A stretch of DNA of 64,000 bases from Symsagittifera roscoffensis. Its lineage: Eukaryota; Xenacoelomorpha; Acoela; Convolutidae. Positions 21,343 to 32,965 of the stretch are shown here, in pieces. The notes under the pieces were generated by a model. The model was not told where the DNA came from and searched no databases. It worked only from the letters and a program-made list of their open reading frames with translations. Location: NCBI RefSeq assembly GCF_963678635.1, contig NC_087063.1, positions 35,624,540 to 35,688,539 of the forward strand. The letters run 5' to 3'. Both the position numbers and the translations under genes were made by a program. How positions within the stretch are numbered: the first letter of the stretch is position 1; the number at the start of each line of letters is the position of its first letter.

Positions 21343-24300
21343 ATGTCAGAAGGAGATGATGGACAGAGAGGAAGCCGTCAAGCGGAAGAACTCATGCAAC
21401 AAGATGCAAGTCAAGCTGGTGGGCAAGACGACAGGGCATCGACAGGAGGAGTATCCAGACTGGATTTCAATATCTTCAGTGATCTTGAGAACAACGCGGT
21501 TACGTTGGAGACGACTGAGCCAGCGAATGAAGGCATTTCGACACTGGAACCTCCGTCAGCCTTTACAGAAATGAAACGGAATTTGCCGGAGAGCAGCTCT
21601 CCTGGCAATTCAAGAAATAACGAACAAAGAATCCTCATGGAATCACAAAAAAGAAGAAGAATAGAGGTCTCAGCCAGAGTACCTTTCTTGGGAACTTTGC
21701 CCGAAGAAGAGTGGGAAGTACAACATCGAGACCATGAAAGTAGGACCGGATGCAGATTGGACAGAGTGGCGTTCATGGAAGAAGTCTGGACAGTGGTTCA
21801 GAGCTATGGGACCCAGTCCATTTTGAAAACAGGTCTCAACCGACCATTGCTGCGGGAAGTCCTTGACAAACTTGATGAGTGTGAGGGGAGATTGAGTGAG
21901 TTGTTGATTGACTCAGCCACTGATGAAAGTGAAGCGAACTCTCCCATCAAGATGACACCGCAGGATGGTAAAGCAGAGGTGGTGTATCTGTCAAGAACCA
22001 GGAGGGGAACGATGCGATCCAAATTGGTGATTGATAAAATCAATGAGATGAAGATGAAGTTAGGCAGCAAGGTGATGCCGAGGAGAGTAGGAAAGACGAA
22101 GGTGGATTGAGAGATATCAATAAAAGCTGTCAATTCAGCGAAACGAAAACGAGTCGAAGAGGCCATGGATTTGGGACAAGGTGATTATCAATTACCTGGC
22201 ACGAACAGAATGTTAACCGATATAGCGATGGTGACACCGATTCTTATGGCAGGGATAAAGTCAACAGGTTACAAGTCCAGAAGGAGTGACCGCACTCTGA
22301 CTGGAGCAACCTTAGAAATGGAAATACTTAGCCAATGTGGAGAAAGCTCGATGAAAGACTTTAAACCATCTCCCATGAACCACGGAAAGGGAAGTGTCGC
22401 AGGACAACTAGTACCAGTGGAGTATAACCGACTGACAGTGTTGGAGACTGTGTAAATAGATGAACCTGCCGGTGGATACATGGAGATGTTAGAATACCGA
22501 AACTCGGCTAGAGGGTATGTGATGGCCCTTGAAGACGAAAAGGCCTGGAAGGTTATCTGGAGACGATGTTGCGAGGCACCACCCTCAAACAGAAGGCGTA
22601 TGGAACTTTAGCGTCATCCGAGTTGCAGGCGGAAATGATTGAGCAGTTAGTGAGCCTTCCATGGAAAGCAGTGGTGTTGAAGTACTTCGAAGAGGAAATG
22701 AGGACTGCGCCGAGAATACACGCTCTCATGGCAGTACCCTACGTAAGAACCGAATTACGCCTGAGGTTCGCCTGGTGCATGATGGGATTAACTCGCGGGG
22801 AATCTGACTCAGAAGAAAGGAAAATGTCAAAAGAAGAGAAAGTTTTCCTTATGACGAACCTGAGGGATCTGATAACCCAAGAGGGAGCAGCAGTAGCGTG
22901 CGCGAAGCGGAGAGACGCTCTCTGTTTCATTCGATTCCTGATAGAGCAGATTTCAGTAGCAGCATTGAACACCTGTGCCAAGATGTTGAGGGAGGGCGAT
23001 GAACGAGCAAAAGCCTCACTCTTGCTGGCACTGCTGGAAATGCATCAAAGCAAGCCGATGAGGGTGAATATGAAATAACCTGAGGAGTTAGAGCCCATGA
23101 GAAAGATAGACGAAATCAGGAGATTTTCAAACAAGGAGTTGAGACTCACCAAAGAATCTATGGGGGCACTACCGAATTCCAGTGAGTACTGTGGACCGAT
23201 CAAGAAGAAGTCGTACAGCTACGTGTCCGGAACCATAGGGATAGCGTACAACCCTTTCCTGAGTGAAGACATACGCGATTGCTTCTTCGATTACGACCAG
23301 GCAGTTTTGCTAAGATTCTGGACGTCGAGAATTGTAACAATTAAGAGCGCTAATAATCCACAGACCAAATTGGGACTGATCTTGGAAGAAGAGGTGACTG
23401 CACCTTCCGTTGGGTTGGGATTCTCAGATGAATTATTGAGAACGAGCTTGATGGTAGTGTGGGAATTGATGAGGCCATCATGGTGTCCTAGTCCCAACGC
23501 TGAATCGATATTACGGGCGACACAAGACGTGCAGAGGGAGCTGAATGCAGACTGTAACCTGCGTGACCTGAACATCATATATAATGTGATGATAACGGCC
23601 TCTAGGAGCAACGGGGAAGAGAAAGTGGAGTTGCCTGGCTGGGGACCAGAAGACTGGGTCAAACCTGGTAGCTGTCTGGCGGAAGTCTGTGGACTGGAAG
23701 GTCACGTTTGTGGAGGTCTGGACTGTGTGAAGACCCTAGAGAGACAACACAAGCAATTGACGATACTGTTTGGGAATGTCGTGATGAAAGCAAGGACGGA
23801 AACAAAACTGATCGCAGATTGCCATGGAGGAACCGGGGTGAATCTAGTGACTGCACTAGGATTCTACAGCATGTTTAGTTCTTTAGAGTCACAATTGAAT
23901 CTAGAACAGAAACATGAGATGGTCAAAGCCATCAGTATAGAAGTTTTCCCAGGAGTTCTGCAAACCGAGCAGAAACACATAGGAAAATCGAGGGAAGCGA
24001 TCGAGGCGGAAATGAACATCAGACACAGTGAAACTTATTGTAGACCATCAGGAGCACGATATTTGGTGGGCTCGACATTGGCTCCAATGTGCAAGAGCAG
24101 ATACCCGGTGCATTTCGTAGCTGTGGATGTAAAGAGTACGAGAACGATCGTGGATCAAGCCTTCTCAGTGCCAAAGTGTGTGAGACTAACGAGAATGTCC
24201 GAAAAATCTTACGAATTGCTATGTAAGATGTTCTCAGCAGTTCCAGAGAGAACAAGGAGGAGTTGGAATCGATACTGGGAAGGAAGTTCATGGGATACGT

Positions 24301-25224
24301 GAGTGGGAACTTCAGTGACTTTGAGAGACAGAAACAGAGAGGATCAACTGTTACAGATTACAATACAGTAGACGAGAATGATGAAGTCCACCGAGTGATG
24401 ATGGAAGTGGAACCATTACTGGAAGCTTCGGGAAAACGCATTTGGAGGAGCGTCATGTTGACACATGACGAGTTTCCCTGTCACTGCTTGCTGCAGACTT
24501 GGTGGTATCCCGAGCGTAGTAATCTGGTGTTGATCTGGGACTCTGGAGAGCTGCTCTCCATGGGTTTACCAGACTCATCACAGCCCATAACAATAGTGAT
24601 AGTGGGAGTTATGATGACAATACGATGGCTGGAAGCTCACGTAAGAGAGAACAATAGACAGGAAGCGCCAACGAGAGAACAGTTGCGGAAATTGGATTGT
24701 CTGAAAGATTTAGATCTTTTTGAGACAATGTGCAAGATTCTAAACATTCCGATGGAAGTGAAGAAGATATGGGCAAGAAGACGATTGATGCCATGGTTCA
24801 GAGCTAACATGACTGCATGGTTGTACGATTATGCTAAGAAGCATATGTCGAAGCACGGCAGAGTGTACAGTGAATATCAGCTGGACGTTGGAGCAGGAGC
24901 TTTCAAGCGAGCTTTCGTGACTCATCGGAATGCAGTGACCACCGCTGTAAAGAGAATTTCCAGGACAAGTGAACGTAGTGGAAAGGAGAAGGAAGAGATG
25001 TTGAAGGAAGATTTGGAGAGAAATGTGACGTTGTGTCTGCACAACAGCTTCTGCCGAAACAGAGAATCTAACGTGGATCCCCTACCTTGTTGCAACAGAG
25101 GGTAGAAGAGCAGAAGTGTTGGAGGACTGCTTCCAACAGCGTCAGGATAGCTATCGATGTGTTGCAAGACACAGAAACTGAGAGTGCAGAGTCAGTGTCA
25201 CAGGAGGAAGAGATGGAACATTGA
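21343..25224 (+). pseudogene. Element X large ORF 2
   Basis: About 1,290 codons from ATG 21343 (MSEGDDGQRG) to TGA 25222. In-frame stops lie at 22108 (TGA), 22453 (TAA) and 23076 (TAA), and frame changes near 22570, 24290 and 25090. It starts 65 bp after large ORF 1. The N-terminal 130 residues are disordered. The middle is helical and includes SGTIGIAYNPFLSED...FDYDQAVLLRFW, which recurs as relics on the minus strand at 54-58 kb. Later come a Cys-containing stretch (CGLEGHVCGGLDC) and a segment LIWDSGELLSMG...PITIVIVG (24533-24607). That segment has the block I / block III layout of the SGNH-like domains in ORF 1 but has lost catalytic residues. No known family is recognised beyond this. Confidence 0.55.
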
Positions 25225-25516
25225 CAAACGGTCGAAAGAACAAGACGCAAAAAGAAAGAAAATTAGAAGAATTTAGAAGTTTTAGAACTTCTAAACGATG
25301 AAAAAGAAGAAGAAAAAGGAGTGACGAAGAAGAAGAAATTAAAACTCAGAATTGCTTAATGTGTGTGAAAAAACTCAAGTGAAAAACTAAGCAACCAAGT
25401 TGTAATTGAAAACTGAAACATTTAGTTGAGTTTTGAACATTAAAGAATTTGTTGCATTTATTAATTTGCATTTTGATTTTAGTTAGTGGCTTTAGAGACA
25501 CTTACTTATTATTTAT
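25225..25516 (+). other. Element X 3' non-coding region
   Basis: Starts with a purine-rich tract (about 25240-25340, many GAA/GAAG units) and then becomes AT-rich up to the right terminal repeat. The purine tract lies about 180 bp from the repeat, too far for a classical polypurine tract. The closer AGAAAGG at 25519 is a weak candidate. Confidence 0.4.
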
Positions 25517-25964
25517 TTAGAAAGGCTTGAGTAAAGAGTTTATTTAAATATTCCAGCCTGCATGATTGTTTTTAATCAATTAGGACGACTGATCACTTTG
25601 TGGTGACATGAAAGATTTGGATAACCTCTTGAAAAGGGATATTGTTTCATTGTGCTTTCTAACCACAGAGTTACTTAGATTTAATATTCAGGACAAAGAC
25701 AAGCAAGATTTCCGAAGGGACGAAGCATAGTAGGATAATTTTAGCTTGTTGGTTGGCAGGACTGTCCTGCAAATCAACATTTTTTAAAATCTAGGAGAAG
25801 AAGTTTTAAAATCAGGAGATTGACATTGGAAGTCAGAAAAGATGTTTTTATTTTAGGTCAGATCCTCAATGTGAGAAATTTGAAGGCTATAGTGATGTAG
25901 TATGATGCCATTTATGTTCTGCAGTGAGTCGATATGACGCGGATAAAAGTGATTTCGTGCATTT
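25517..25964 (+). repeat. Element X terminal repeat, right outer segment (B)
   Basis: Matches 2309-2763. It ends GATTTCGTGCATT directly before the TGTAA start of the inner repeat, and this junction defines the LINE insertion site in the left copy. Confidence 0.8.
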
Positions 25965-26961
25965 TGTAAATTCTGTTCGATGACACTGTACCAAGTTTAC
26001 GAACATTGCGAGATTCAATGAGGACATTGACCGGACTGTCTGGGGAGTATGTGACATTCGACCAGAATGGAAAAAATGCAGAAGCAGCAATTTCGAGTTT
26101 TTAGCAGCGAACCTTCCGAATTGGCGATTTAGAAGGAATAAGAGCGTTATTCGAACGATTGGACAAATCGTGAAGGCTGAAGGATTCGGAAATTCCTAAA
26201 TTTTAAAAATTCGAATTGATGACGTAATAGTTCTGAGAAACGTCAAAAACGGCCATTTTAGAGAAGAAACTGAAATAAACACAACAACATTAGTTGCGAT
26301 AGCGATAACAACGAAAATTGTGATTGAGAAACAAAAACAAATTGCAGAAGTAGCAGAGACCGTTCCGAGTTGCAACTATTGTGTCGCTACAATAGTTGCA
26401 AGGCCGTTGCGAACAACGGTGAAGGGTGGAAGACAGCCTTCCGGAAGGAGAATAAGAGTCTTATTTCCCCGGATTCGAGAATCATGAGGGGTCTCGGTAC
26501 AGGAACTTTTATCATCTTATATAAACTTTTAGCTTCGCTATTATGTCCTAAATTAAATTTAATTAACATCTGAATTCATTTTGCTAGGATGAGAAGCAAG
26601 GAGTTGGGGGAAAGGGTTGATCCATCTTCGATGGAGATGATGATTTTTTTCCACTGAACAAAAACAATAATAATTCAATAAATAGTAGTAGCCCTGATTT
26701 TAGGAGTAATCTCGTGGTCTGGGGATACTGAGACCCAGCCATGAGCTCACTACTTCTGCATGTAATCTAGTTAATTTGAGTGTTTTGACCGAAGCCGAAA
26801 GCAGTAACGTTTTTTGTCGACCCGATGTTAGAAAGACCACCGAAAGTACTGGCTTGATAGAGACGGTGAAAAACATGTAGAGCTCTGTTTAGACGTTGGC
26901 CATTCGTCTTAGAACCTAGCTTTATTTTCCGTCGATATGTATCTTCCGGGCGAATGTTACA
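25965..26961 (+). repeat. Element X LTR-like inner repeat, right copy (complete, 997 bp)
   Basis: Begins TGTAAATTC and ends GAATGTTACA, giving 5-bp inverted ends TGTAA/TTACA as in LTRs. TATATAAA at 26518 and AATAAA near 26678 repeat the left-copy layout. It is followed at once by repeat A. Confidence 0.85.
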
Positions 26962-27381
26962 ATAATAAATTGAACTTTTTTGAGATTTTATTATGTTTGA
27001 GAATTGACATCAATAAATAAAGCTAATGACGCTAAGACAAACGACTTGTCAAGCGGTAGAAATTCGTTGTATAGTTGTTAAGATTAAATTATATCGAAAT
27101 GTACTAAATCCCAACACAAGTAATTCTGGAACCACGTCAATAAGAAGCTTAAATCATCAAAGGCAATACCTGCCATCAACCTTGGTCATAACCAGTGGGC
27201 AACTACCGACAACGACAAAGCAAAGACAGTCTTAAATTTTACAAATTCAGTATTTACCATAGAAACACCAGGAAGCCTTGAAGTAGTGGACAATCAAGAA
27301 CAGAAGATTGATCTTAAAAAAACTTGCCATGAAAAACAACTAATGAAACATCATTGTTGTAATAAGCTTAACAAACCGATC
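26962..27381 (+). repeat. Direct repeat A, right copy
   Basis: 420-bp match to 1860-2308, lacking about 30 bp around 27303. It ends ACCGATC and continues into unrelated sequence. Divergence from the left copy looks similar to that between the X terminal repeats. Confidence 0.75.
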
Positions 27382-29099
27382 AATTGATCTGGAGGACTAA
27401 ATCTATCGACCACTATTAGCAATTCCCATGCCTTTAGCTTAGTGGGTGAGGTTTTGTTAATGCTGTACCTCATGAGAGCCAGTTCTCTCAAAGCTGCACT
27501 TGGATCAACCCCAATAAACGTGAAGGAAGCATTATCGCGTATCTCCTTCGCAGCAAAAGGATTGAATTTTAACCCAATTTCAATTCACAACGTCTTGAAC
27601 CTTGAGAGTCCTCCTAGAAAGGGGAAAACTCGAAAAAGTTCAAGACTTCAATCTGTGGCACGACGTACTGAATAATACAATCACTAATCACGACTTGAAC
27701 GACAACGAAGCAGTCTGTCAAAACCTTTATTCGAACTTTTAGGAAGCATACCCTTGTTATACCAGCCGCCAAAAAAATATTCTCAAGCAGAAAGCAAGAG
27801 GAGTGGTGATACCAAAGAAACCTCACAAGGCTTCATCCATCTACAATGTTGGAGAAAAAATTTTTGCTACTACACTAAATTGATTTTCTAATCTAAATGC
27901 CATGCTCAAAACAAATCAGAAAGCAGAGCGAAAGAGAAAATCGAAAAAAACCAAAGAATAAACAAAACAAGAAGCTAAAAATGAAAAAAGAAAACCGAAA
28001 GGTTAACTAAATTATTAATAGATTTTACTCTTGTAGCTAACTGGAATTTCATAGTTATGGAGCGGGCTTGATGAAGTCTTTGAAAATGAGTAACTGCACT
28101 AAAAGAAAAAAACATAACTCACTGGGAGTAGGAGAGTAGAGGCATGGACATGTTTTACTTGCATGAAAAATTTCGGTGATCCAATGGACCAAGTAATGGA
28201 ATGCGATAGCTGCACTAAATAATTCTGTGAAAAATTTTAGAAAATACCGACGGCTGCTTACGACTACATGTCTAAAACTAAGGGAAACTGGTGTTGCGCT
28301 TAATGTTTTGTTGAAGTAAAAAACTTAATGAAAGGCGTAAGTGCATCAAAACCATCAGACGAGATATCCAAAATGAAGACTGAATTGGACAAAACATGAA
28401 GGAAAATTTAAGAGAGGAAAACTACTATTATATGTATGGAACCGAGGTGAAGGCACAGCCAACAATAAGAGCAACGGAAAAGAAATTTTGAAAATTTCAA
28501 CCAACTGTTAGCAAACATCTGAAAGACATTATTCTGGAATCTGGAGCCTTACGAAAAAGGGAAGTTGAGGAAGACTTGAGAAGGAAGAGGAAAATGGTTA
28601 TACATCAAGCCATTGAAAGTCAATGAAAACAGTTAAATAAGCGGCAGAATGAAGATCTGTCGTTGATACAAGAACTTTGCTCAATCATTATCATTGAGTC
28701 ATCAAAAACTTTTAACCATTCCAGACTTGGCAAATATACCTGAAGAAAGTAACACGCGACCCCGCCCATTGAGAATCACCTTAGACTCGGCAGAAAACGC
28801 TGACCTCTTAATGAAGAATCTGACAATATTCATTTGGGCCAAACAAGAACTAAGTAGCCTCAATAAAAGGGAAAATGCTCTATGCTTAGTGTAGAGAGAA
28901 AAACCTAACAGCAGAGGAAATCGAAAACTTTTTACACAATGTCAGAGGGAACCAATAAATCAAAGAAAAGAAAAGGACACTAAAAGTGCAAGATCAAACA
29001 CCGGAAACCGAAAAAATGTCGAGCTCTGATTCGAGCACAGATTCGAGCTCTGAGTCGAGCACAGACACATTGACTTCGGGAAAATTCATTGAGTTACAA

Positions 29100-29640
29100 A
29101 CAAGATTAGAGCAGGCAAAAATCTTACCAAACATCATTGCCCTGACAGAATGAAATCAAGAGAGTTCTCGAACCAGATGGAGTTCAAACTGTCACAAATT
29201 AGACTGCTACAATCTGAAATCCAAAAGCAAGAACCCAACCAAGAAGGGCAGAGGGATGTTGTTGTATATCCAGAAAGATATTGGTTAAATAGAGGTAGAG
29301 AATGACTTTGGATTTGAAAAATTGCTAGTAAACCACCTGCTCTTAACAAAACGAGACATTGTGATAGCCTCGACTTATCATAGCCCATCATCAACTCCTG
29401 AAATTGAATCCAGTCTCAACAACTTTTTAGGAAACAATGGATAAAGTAGAGCTAAATACAGTGTAAAAGGAAACAGGAACTTCCGAGTCGTAGATTGGAA
29501 ATATGTTAACACGAATGCCGATGAAGTCAACAAAAAACAGCAAATCGTTGAAGCAGTCAAGGACTCTTACCTTGCTCAACACATAGATAGACGAACACGA
29601 GTGACAAAACATAATGAACCATCACTTCTAGAGCTCTTAC
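29100..29640 (+). pseudogene. AP endonuclease fragment of the CR1-like relic
   Basis: Across shifted frames one reads a GRGMLLYIQKDI-like strand, then TKRDIVIASTYHSPSSTPEIE, matching the region of CR1/jockey endonucleases where a 'Y-R-P' motif (here YHSP) precedes the C-terminal half. Numerous frameshifts are present. Confidence 0.5.
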
Positions 29641-30431
29641 TGACCGACAAGAACTTGGAACTTTCGGCTGTTGATTATGTCTCTCCGCTGGTAAAAGTGA
29701 CCATACACTTATTCCAGCAAAATTCAATCTGTGGATATTAAATTGAAATAAAAAGAGACTGAATTACAACAAAGGGAACTACGAAGAACTTCGGTCGATC
29801 ATAAAGAATAAAGAAACTTATGAACCATCGCTTACATTACAGCAGAGCATGATCAAGTTCAAATGTGCACTTGACACAACAAAATTTATTCCTAAAATGA
29901 AAAAGATTGTTAGGCAAAATAAGTTGCCAATTAGTACTGAAGTGAGAAGTGCAATTCGCAAAAAAAACAGAGTTCAGGCAAGCTATGACACAATCAAACT
30001 ACAATAACTTATGCCAATAGCCGAAACAAGCCAGGAAGTTGACACGAGGGTGCTTTAGAAAACAAACATGAAGAGAAGATACCGAAATGTATCAAATCCC
30101 AAACCAAAAAGCTCTGGATTCGCGTCAAAATCAAACTCAAATAAACCGAGGCAATACCTGCCCTCATTTATGGTCATAAACAGTTTGCAAAACCGACAAG
30201 GACAAAACAAGGGCATCGTCTTTTATTTAAGTTTCAGTATTCAAGCACCAGAAAGCTTTGATGTAGTGGACAATCAGAACAACAAGTTTCTCATGATCTA
30301 CCTCTCACAAAGGAAATATTCTTAAGTGAACTTGCCATACTAGACACAACAACGTCAAGGGGATCAGATAAGGATCACCCGCGGATACTGCACGAGACTC
30401 GAACCAGGCTGGGAATCTATACCTCAAGATA

Positions 30432-30752
30432 GATAAGGTCATAATCGAAAATGTAAAACGACGCGCAACGAGAGTAGTCCCAGGCATATGCAAAAATAAC
30501 TATTCAAACAGACTAATCAATTTCAGCCTCCCAACTCTCGGATACAGAATAAGGCGAGGGAGATTGGTTGACGATTACAAAAACTTGAACGGAGTTTTTG
30601 ATGTAGCAGCAACTGAAGGACATTTTTCAATTAGTGAAATGGACACACGAGGAACCCCGTACAAAATAATCACCAGAAAGACCAGGACCACCTCAGAAAA
30701 CAACTTTCCGCCATGGCAGCTATTATTGACTGGAATTCAAAATGAGAAGTGA
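30432..30752 (+). pseudogene. CR1-like RT C-terminal domain fragment
   Basis: Frame reads VKRRATRVVPG, then NRLINFSLPTLGYRIRRGRLVDDYKNLNG and a tail with TPYKIITRKTRTTSENNF. This is the typical end of CR1/Rex1-type ORF2 (ERVQRRATK-like...LPTL-YRR-RGD-I..YKI-NG). It is short but diagnostic. Confidence 0.75.
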
Positions 30753-31204
30753 TTTTATCCAGCGACAGTGTTTTTACATTTAAAGAAATGTGGATCTGCA
30801 ATGTACAACAAGCTGTTTATTGAATGACCTAATGGACGTCCAAGAAAAATTGATCGCCAGAGGCCAAATTAAAGCCTATAAATCAGCAAGAACCTGTGAA
30901 TTTCTGAATCTGTGAAAAATAACTGGAACCTTTGTTGCAATTTGCTCAATTTTTGAAAAAACAACCACTGATGAGGTGGTACAAAAAATTGAGAAGGAGT
31001 TTAAAAAAAACTACCTGCCACGAACAATAGAGACGAGATGAGTGATCAATTTTTTTCTAATATGAGGCCAGCAGGGGGCAACTTGCCCAGTTGTACGGTT
31101 TAGCTAAGGTCCACAAGGCTGAGACACTCCGTACGACCAGTTATTTCAACTCCGAGAAGCTCGTATGAGAATCTCATCAAAAAGCTCGAAATTTTTTTGA
31201 CAAC

Positions 31205-31530
31205 TGTAACATTCGCCCCGGAAGTACATAATGACGGAAATTTAAGCTAGAACCTAAAACGACTGGCTAGCGTCTAAATAGAGCTTTACATGCTTTTTAA
31301 CTGTCTCTGTCATAGCCAGTTCAATATGGTTCTCGTACTATTTGGTCGACGAAATCATTACTACTTAAAAGCTATTGGCCGAACCTCGCAAATTACATTA
31401 GTTATATGCAAAATAATGAGCTCATGGCTGCCTTCCAATAACCCCAGACCACGAAATCACTCCTAAAATCAGGGCTACTTAAGTTTTACTAGTATTATAC
31501 TATATTTTTATTGTTTTTGTTCAATTATCC
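31205..31530 (-). repeat. Old inverted copy of the X LTR 3' half
   Basis: Starts TGTAACATTCGCCCCGGAAG on the plus strand, the reverse complement of the X LTR end. It follows the complement of about 7350-7668, including the GAGCTCATGGCTG and AAAATCAGGGCTACT blocks, with perhaps 65-75% identity. It sits in the Penelope-like relic and shows that X-type LTRs have been active over a long time. Confidence 0.75.
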
Positions 31531-32084
31531 TATCGTCTGTCTGATTCTTGCGCTTTTCAGTGGTCGCGAAAAATAAAAAAAAGTAACGCGTCTTACTTTT
31601 TGGACACGTTTTCGTTTATAAGTATGTCAGTCCAAACTGGCCCTCCCTAACTCGTCCAATTCTTTAAGTAGGAATGTTAACCATCAGAATAGCTAAATCG
31701 TACATTTGAACCCCTTCAAAACAATTTTCGTTACGATTAACCTTTTCTGGCGGCGTTTTGATCAAATGGCAAAAGTGTCGATGGAGCCAATATCGAAAAA
31801 AGTACTAAAAGTGCAAGAGAAACAATAGAAAAACAGAGAAACAATGGGTGCTTGTCGCTGTAATTCTTGCAAACCTATGGCTGAAAGTACGAGTTTCCTT
31901 TAAAATAAAAATACCGCCAGAGATACAGCGAATGACGAGAACAATTTGTGCCAATGTTGCAGGGGGAAAGTAGCATTTCGATCAGAGAGGGTGGAAAGAG
32001 AGACATGATGAAACTGGCTCCATCTTAAACGCGGAAAAATATCCGATGATCTATACGCATCAATTGCCGAGATAGTCTGGTATC

Positions 32085-32450
32085 GTGAAAACTACTGCCG
32101 CACTAAAAGCAATGAGAAGAATACTCCACAGATTATTGTTCCTCGGGTATGTGGTTGACATTGTTAGAACATTTAAAGGTGAGCCAACTCATGTTCTCTA
32201 TAACGTCAATTTTCTTCATCCAAATCTTCTGTTCAGTCAAGAGGAAAACCCTTTCACAGGAGGAATATGCCTTTCCAGGTTTTGAACATAAATGTGTCGC
32301 AAGATAAGGGGTTAACTGGCAGTTGGTATCATAAGCCAACAGAAACTGGGATTTTATTGAATTATTTGAGCTCCGCCCCAGCTCAGTTCAAACGCAGTCC
32401 TATCCAAGGCACTTTAGATAAAGTGTTTAGGAGTACTCCATTTTTATAAG
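32085..32450 (+). pseudogene. Penelope-like RT, catalytic to C-terminal part
   Basis: Frame one gives LLFLGYVVDIVRTFKG (the RYVDDI catalytic motif with D changed to V), then NVNFLHPNLLFSQEE. After a frameshift near 32270 comes LNINVSQDKGLTGSWYHKPTETGILLNY...QFKRSPI, matching the Penelope 'FLD...YRKPTHTG.YLN...HKRSV' block. Confidence 0.75.
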
Positions 32451-32754
32451 GCTGTGGAAACTAAAATGACATAATGGCTGACAAATCAGTACCCTGATCG
32501 TTGGTCCGCAAACGTGGCAGCAGACGCCCTGGGCAAAATTATCGAGATTAAGGGCAATCCCGTGGACAATGAGACTAGTTCTGCAACATAATCAGCAAAT
32601 ATATGAAGTCCTCAAAGCTTTTGGTGCAATATAGAAGTAAGCAAATCCTACAATTTCCAAACAGGTTACAAAGTTTAACCAATGTTCAAGTAGTTTCTAC
32701 CACAGGAAAACTACAATCATGATTTTAATCGCCGAAATCAGCAATTTCTGATGA

Positions 32755-32965
32755 CCTCAAGTCAAGAGTGGTTAATAAACTGTCATGTAGTGAAAGTACA
32801 TCAACCTTTGTCGAACAAACTGTTCGACATTTGACTTATAAAACTGCGAAAAATAAGAAAGCAGACTCACCGGTAGGCCTCTTAAACAAGGCAGATCCAA
32901 AGGGAATAACGCAGATGTTAGTTGGAAAATTATTTCGAACATTTTTAAATCAAAATTATGACTAA
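32755..32965 (+). pseudogene. GIY-YIG endonuclease remnant of the Penelope-like element
   Basis: Reads LKSRVVNKLSC...TSTFVEQTVRHLTYKT...SPVGLLNKAD, corresponding to the 'VVYKF.C..C...YIGET.RHL..R..EH...S.I..HL' pattern of Penelope GIY-YIG domains. The tyrosine of YIG is replaced by F. Confidence 0.6.

Larger units (their letters stand above)
2309..26961 (+). mobile_element. Element X: ~20.7-kb LTR-flanked element without recognisable pol
   Basis: Bounded by direct terminal repeats (left 2309-2763 plus 6703-7668, right 25517-26961, about 1.45 kb each), and interrupted by a LINE at 2764-6702. The internal part holds a non-coding leader, a gag-like ORF, an acidic ORF, a macro-domain ORF and two large ORFs with SGNH-like segments, all on the plus strand and all damaged. 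LTR-like hallmarks are TGTAA/TTACA termini of the inner repeat, a TATATAAA box, a downstream AATAAA, and a TGG-initial primer-site candidate 12 nt after the LTR. No RT (no YxDD-type motif), RNase H, integrase or aspartic protease was found. Divergent relics of its proteins lie on the opposite strand at 46-59 kb, so it is a family. It may be a non-autonomous LTR element mobilised in trans, or a new class. Confidence 0.7.
27382..30800 (+). mobile_element. CR1-like LINE relic with PHD-type ORF1
   Basis: A heavily decayed plus-strand LINE. Recognisable in order: a possible PHD-finger region (28140-28330, residues like MECDSC), an AP-endonuclease region (about 29100-29640), a short RT entry block near 30350-30420 resembling the tandem-array RT (HPRILHETR), and a CR1-type C-terminus (30432-30752). 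The RT core is missing. 27442-27675 is open but unrecognised. Confidence 0.65.

Noticed and set aside
25225..25345. Purine-rich tract as the polypurine tract of X
   Set aside because: It lies about 180 bp before the right terminal repeat, whereas a PPT should abut the LTR.
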